Positions 6,494-7,516 of a stretch of 7,516 bases of DNA are shown in pieces; within the stretch, counting starts at the first letter, position 1, and every line of letters begins with the position of its first letter. The position numbers and the translations under genes were made by a program. The notes beneath the pieces were generated by a model. It saw only the letters and a program-made list of their open reading frames with translations, did no database searches and had not been told where the DNA came from. Location: the NCBI GenBank assembly GCA_964496705.1, contig CAZCBJ010000197.1, positions 1 through 7,516 on the forward strand, read 5' to 3'. The DNA is from CAZCBJ01 sp964496705. Its GTDB lineage: Bacteria; Chloroflexota; Anaerolineae; Anaerolineales; Anaerolineaceae.

Positions 6494-7516
6494 GAGGAGT
6501 TGGTCCACACGGCTTTCGCCTATATTGAAATATTTCGCTTGAGGATGGCAGACGATAATGGCTGCGGTGGATTGTTCCGGAACGAGCTGATAAGCCGGTG
6601 TCAGAGTCATCCCCAGTTCGCTTTCGACCGGCAGCAGATCGAAAACGATTCGATGGTCAGCCAATTCTGGAATGGCAGGATATCCCCACGAATAACGTTT
6701 TCCCTGGTCGTCGCCCATCTTCAATTCACGGCGAAGGTGGCGATGAAGGTATTCGGCAGCCGCCTCAGCAGTTTGAACAGCCAGCCCGTGAAGGAAATAG
6801 GCTTCGCTGTATTGGCCGGTTTCCTGCAGTTGGTCGATTCGTCCGGTCGCCTTTGATCCGACGGTGACCACCTGCAACGCGACGATATCCATTACGCCTG
6901 ACTCGACAGAGGCAAAGTAATCTGACAGGCATAAAGCCTCTTCGCTGTGCTGACGGAGAAAAGAAAAACGAGTTAATTCATCTGCTGAGCCTGCCAGCAA
7001 GCTGCCAGGCTCGTAAAGAATCAAGTCGTTTCCATCTGACTGGGCTGGCCAATACCCATATACACCCTGCGGCTGCAGCCACCCTTCTGAAAGAGCATGG
7101 CGGATCATTTGTGCAAGACGCTCTTCATAATCCGCCTCCAATTTTTTCCATTCATCACCGTGCGCATTTTTTGCGCCCCAGGACAGTCTGAAGAGTTCAT
7201 TTTTTGAGAGATGTTTGAACACCAGTTCCAGAGGCATTTGCCTGACCACTTTTGGGCCCCAGGATGGCGGGGTTGGGATCAGCGGGGCTGGAGGAGTGTT
7301 CGAGCGGCGTGGGGTATCGGCAGGTGTGGTTGGCGATGAACTGCGCCCGAGTTCCAACTCGGCTTCGCGTTTGATTTTTTCCAGACCTGCCTGGCGCGGC
7401 TCGGGCTGGACCAACATGTCCATGGTCGCCAGGCCCTCAAAGGCATCTTTACAATAGAAAACACCAGCTTCATAGAAGTCCCCTTGATCAGTTAATAGTA
7501 TGCGGCGCCCGAAACG
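6488..7516 (-). CDS. metH: Cobalamin-dependent methionine synthase, C-terminal part (end of B12 domain plus AdoMet activation domain; 5' partial)
   Basis: The frame is open from the window edge to a TGA at 6488-6490, giving 342 visible residues. The ATG at 7423 is internal: the 31 residues before it (ending GVFYCKDAFEGLAT) continue as the last strand and helix of the cobalamin-binding domain, corresponding to the E. coli stretch YEGPVVYVPDA. A Pro/Ser/Thr-rich linker (about 57-90) follows, then the AdoMet activation domain (about 92-330): LSWGAKN, YGYWPAQSDGNDLILY, LSDYF, GVMDIVALQVVTVG, AEAAAEYLH, KRYSWGYPAIPE and HPQAKYF. The Arg and Tyr of R-x-x-x-GYP (visible residues 274 and 279) match E. 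coli Arg1134 and Tyr1139, which bind AdoMet. This domain reductively remethylates inactive cob(II)alamin, so the enzyme is probably a self-repairing MetH. Cobalamin-ligand, folate and homocysteine domains would lie outside the window. The HMT/MTHFR gene follows after 4 bases. Confidence 0.92.
   Translation of the reverse strand, partial: RFGRRILLTDQGDFYEAGVFYCKDAFEGLATMDMLVQPEPRQAGLEKIKREAELELGRSSSPTTPADTPRRSNTPPAPLIPTPPSWGPKVVRQMPLELVFKHLSKNELFRLSWGAKNAHGDEWKKLEADYEERLAQMIRHALSEGWLQPQGVYGYWPAQSDGNDLILYEPGSLLAGSADELTRFSFLRQHSEEALCLSDYFASVESGVMDIVALQVVTVGSKATGRIDQLQETGQYSEAYFLHGLAVQTAEAAAEYLHRHLRRELKMGDDQGKRYSWGYPAIPELADHRIVFDLLPVESELGMTLTPAYQLVPEQSTAAIIVCHPQAKYFNIGESRVDQLLR

Noticed and set aside
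6227..6856. Open frame of 209 codons on the plus strand across the metH/HMT-MTHFR junction.
   Set aside because: It is antisense to two well-supported genes with intact catalytic motifs, has no ribosome binding site that I can see, and reads as low-information protein.

Overview
The window is a stretch of bacterial chromosome of moderate GC. I infer a member of the Chloroflexota (Anaerolineae-like), probably from a draft or metagenomic assembly. The reasons are the tandem DUF3048 lipoproteins with Pro/Thr-rich stalks, the DUF4349 lipoprotein, the fused homocysteine methyltransferase/MTHFR, and a 78-base run of N. This placement rests on family knowledge and was not tested by any search. I see no mobile element, CRISPR array, tRNA or rRNA, and no gene-free stretch longer than about 100 bases.

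Layout. One short plus-strand gene end (1-216) converges on a minus-strand block that fills the rest. A perfect hairpin at 224-246, with T-runs for both directions, serves as a shared terminator. Read in the direction of transcription (right to left), the minus-strand block holds: (1) the C-terminal part of cobalamin-dependent methionine synthase MetH, open through the right edge of the window; (2) a bifunctional homocysteine S-methyltransferase/methylenetetrahydrofolate reductase, 4 bases after the metH stop; (3) and (4) two tandem paralogous DUF3048 lipoproteins; (5) a small calcineurin-like metallophosphoesterase; (6) after a 71-base gap, a DUF4349 lipoprotein with its own strong ribosome binding site.

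How they work together. The first two genes form a coherent methionine/one-carbon unit: the reductase makes 5-methyl-tetrahydrofolate, MetH passes the methyl group to homocysteine, and the fused methyltransferase domain offers a second route or a missing module. The two DUF3048 genes and the phosphoesterase follow at 5-10 base spacing and may be co-transcribed, but nothing visible ties them to methionine synthesis. The envelope proteins (two DUF3048, one DUF4349) share a lipobox-plus-stalk or lipobox-plus-membrane-helix design.

Sequence quality matters here. Both DUF3048 genes are interrupted in their low-complexity stalks: one by the N run, whose length does not keep the frame, and the other by an apparent one-base frameshift. 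Both look more like assembly trouble than biology. I found no convincing undescribed system. The most interesting open questions are the division of labour between MetH and the fused methyltransferase, and the paired DUF3048 lipoproteins.
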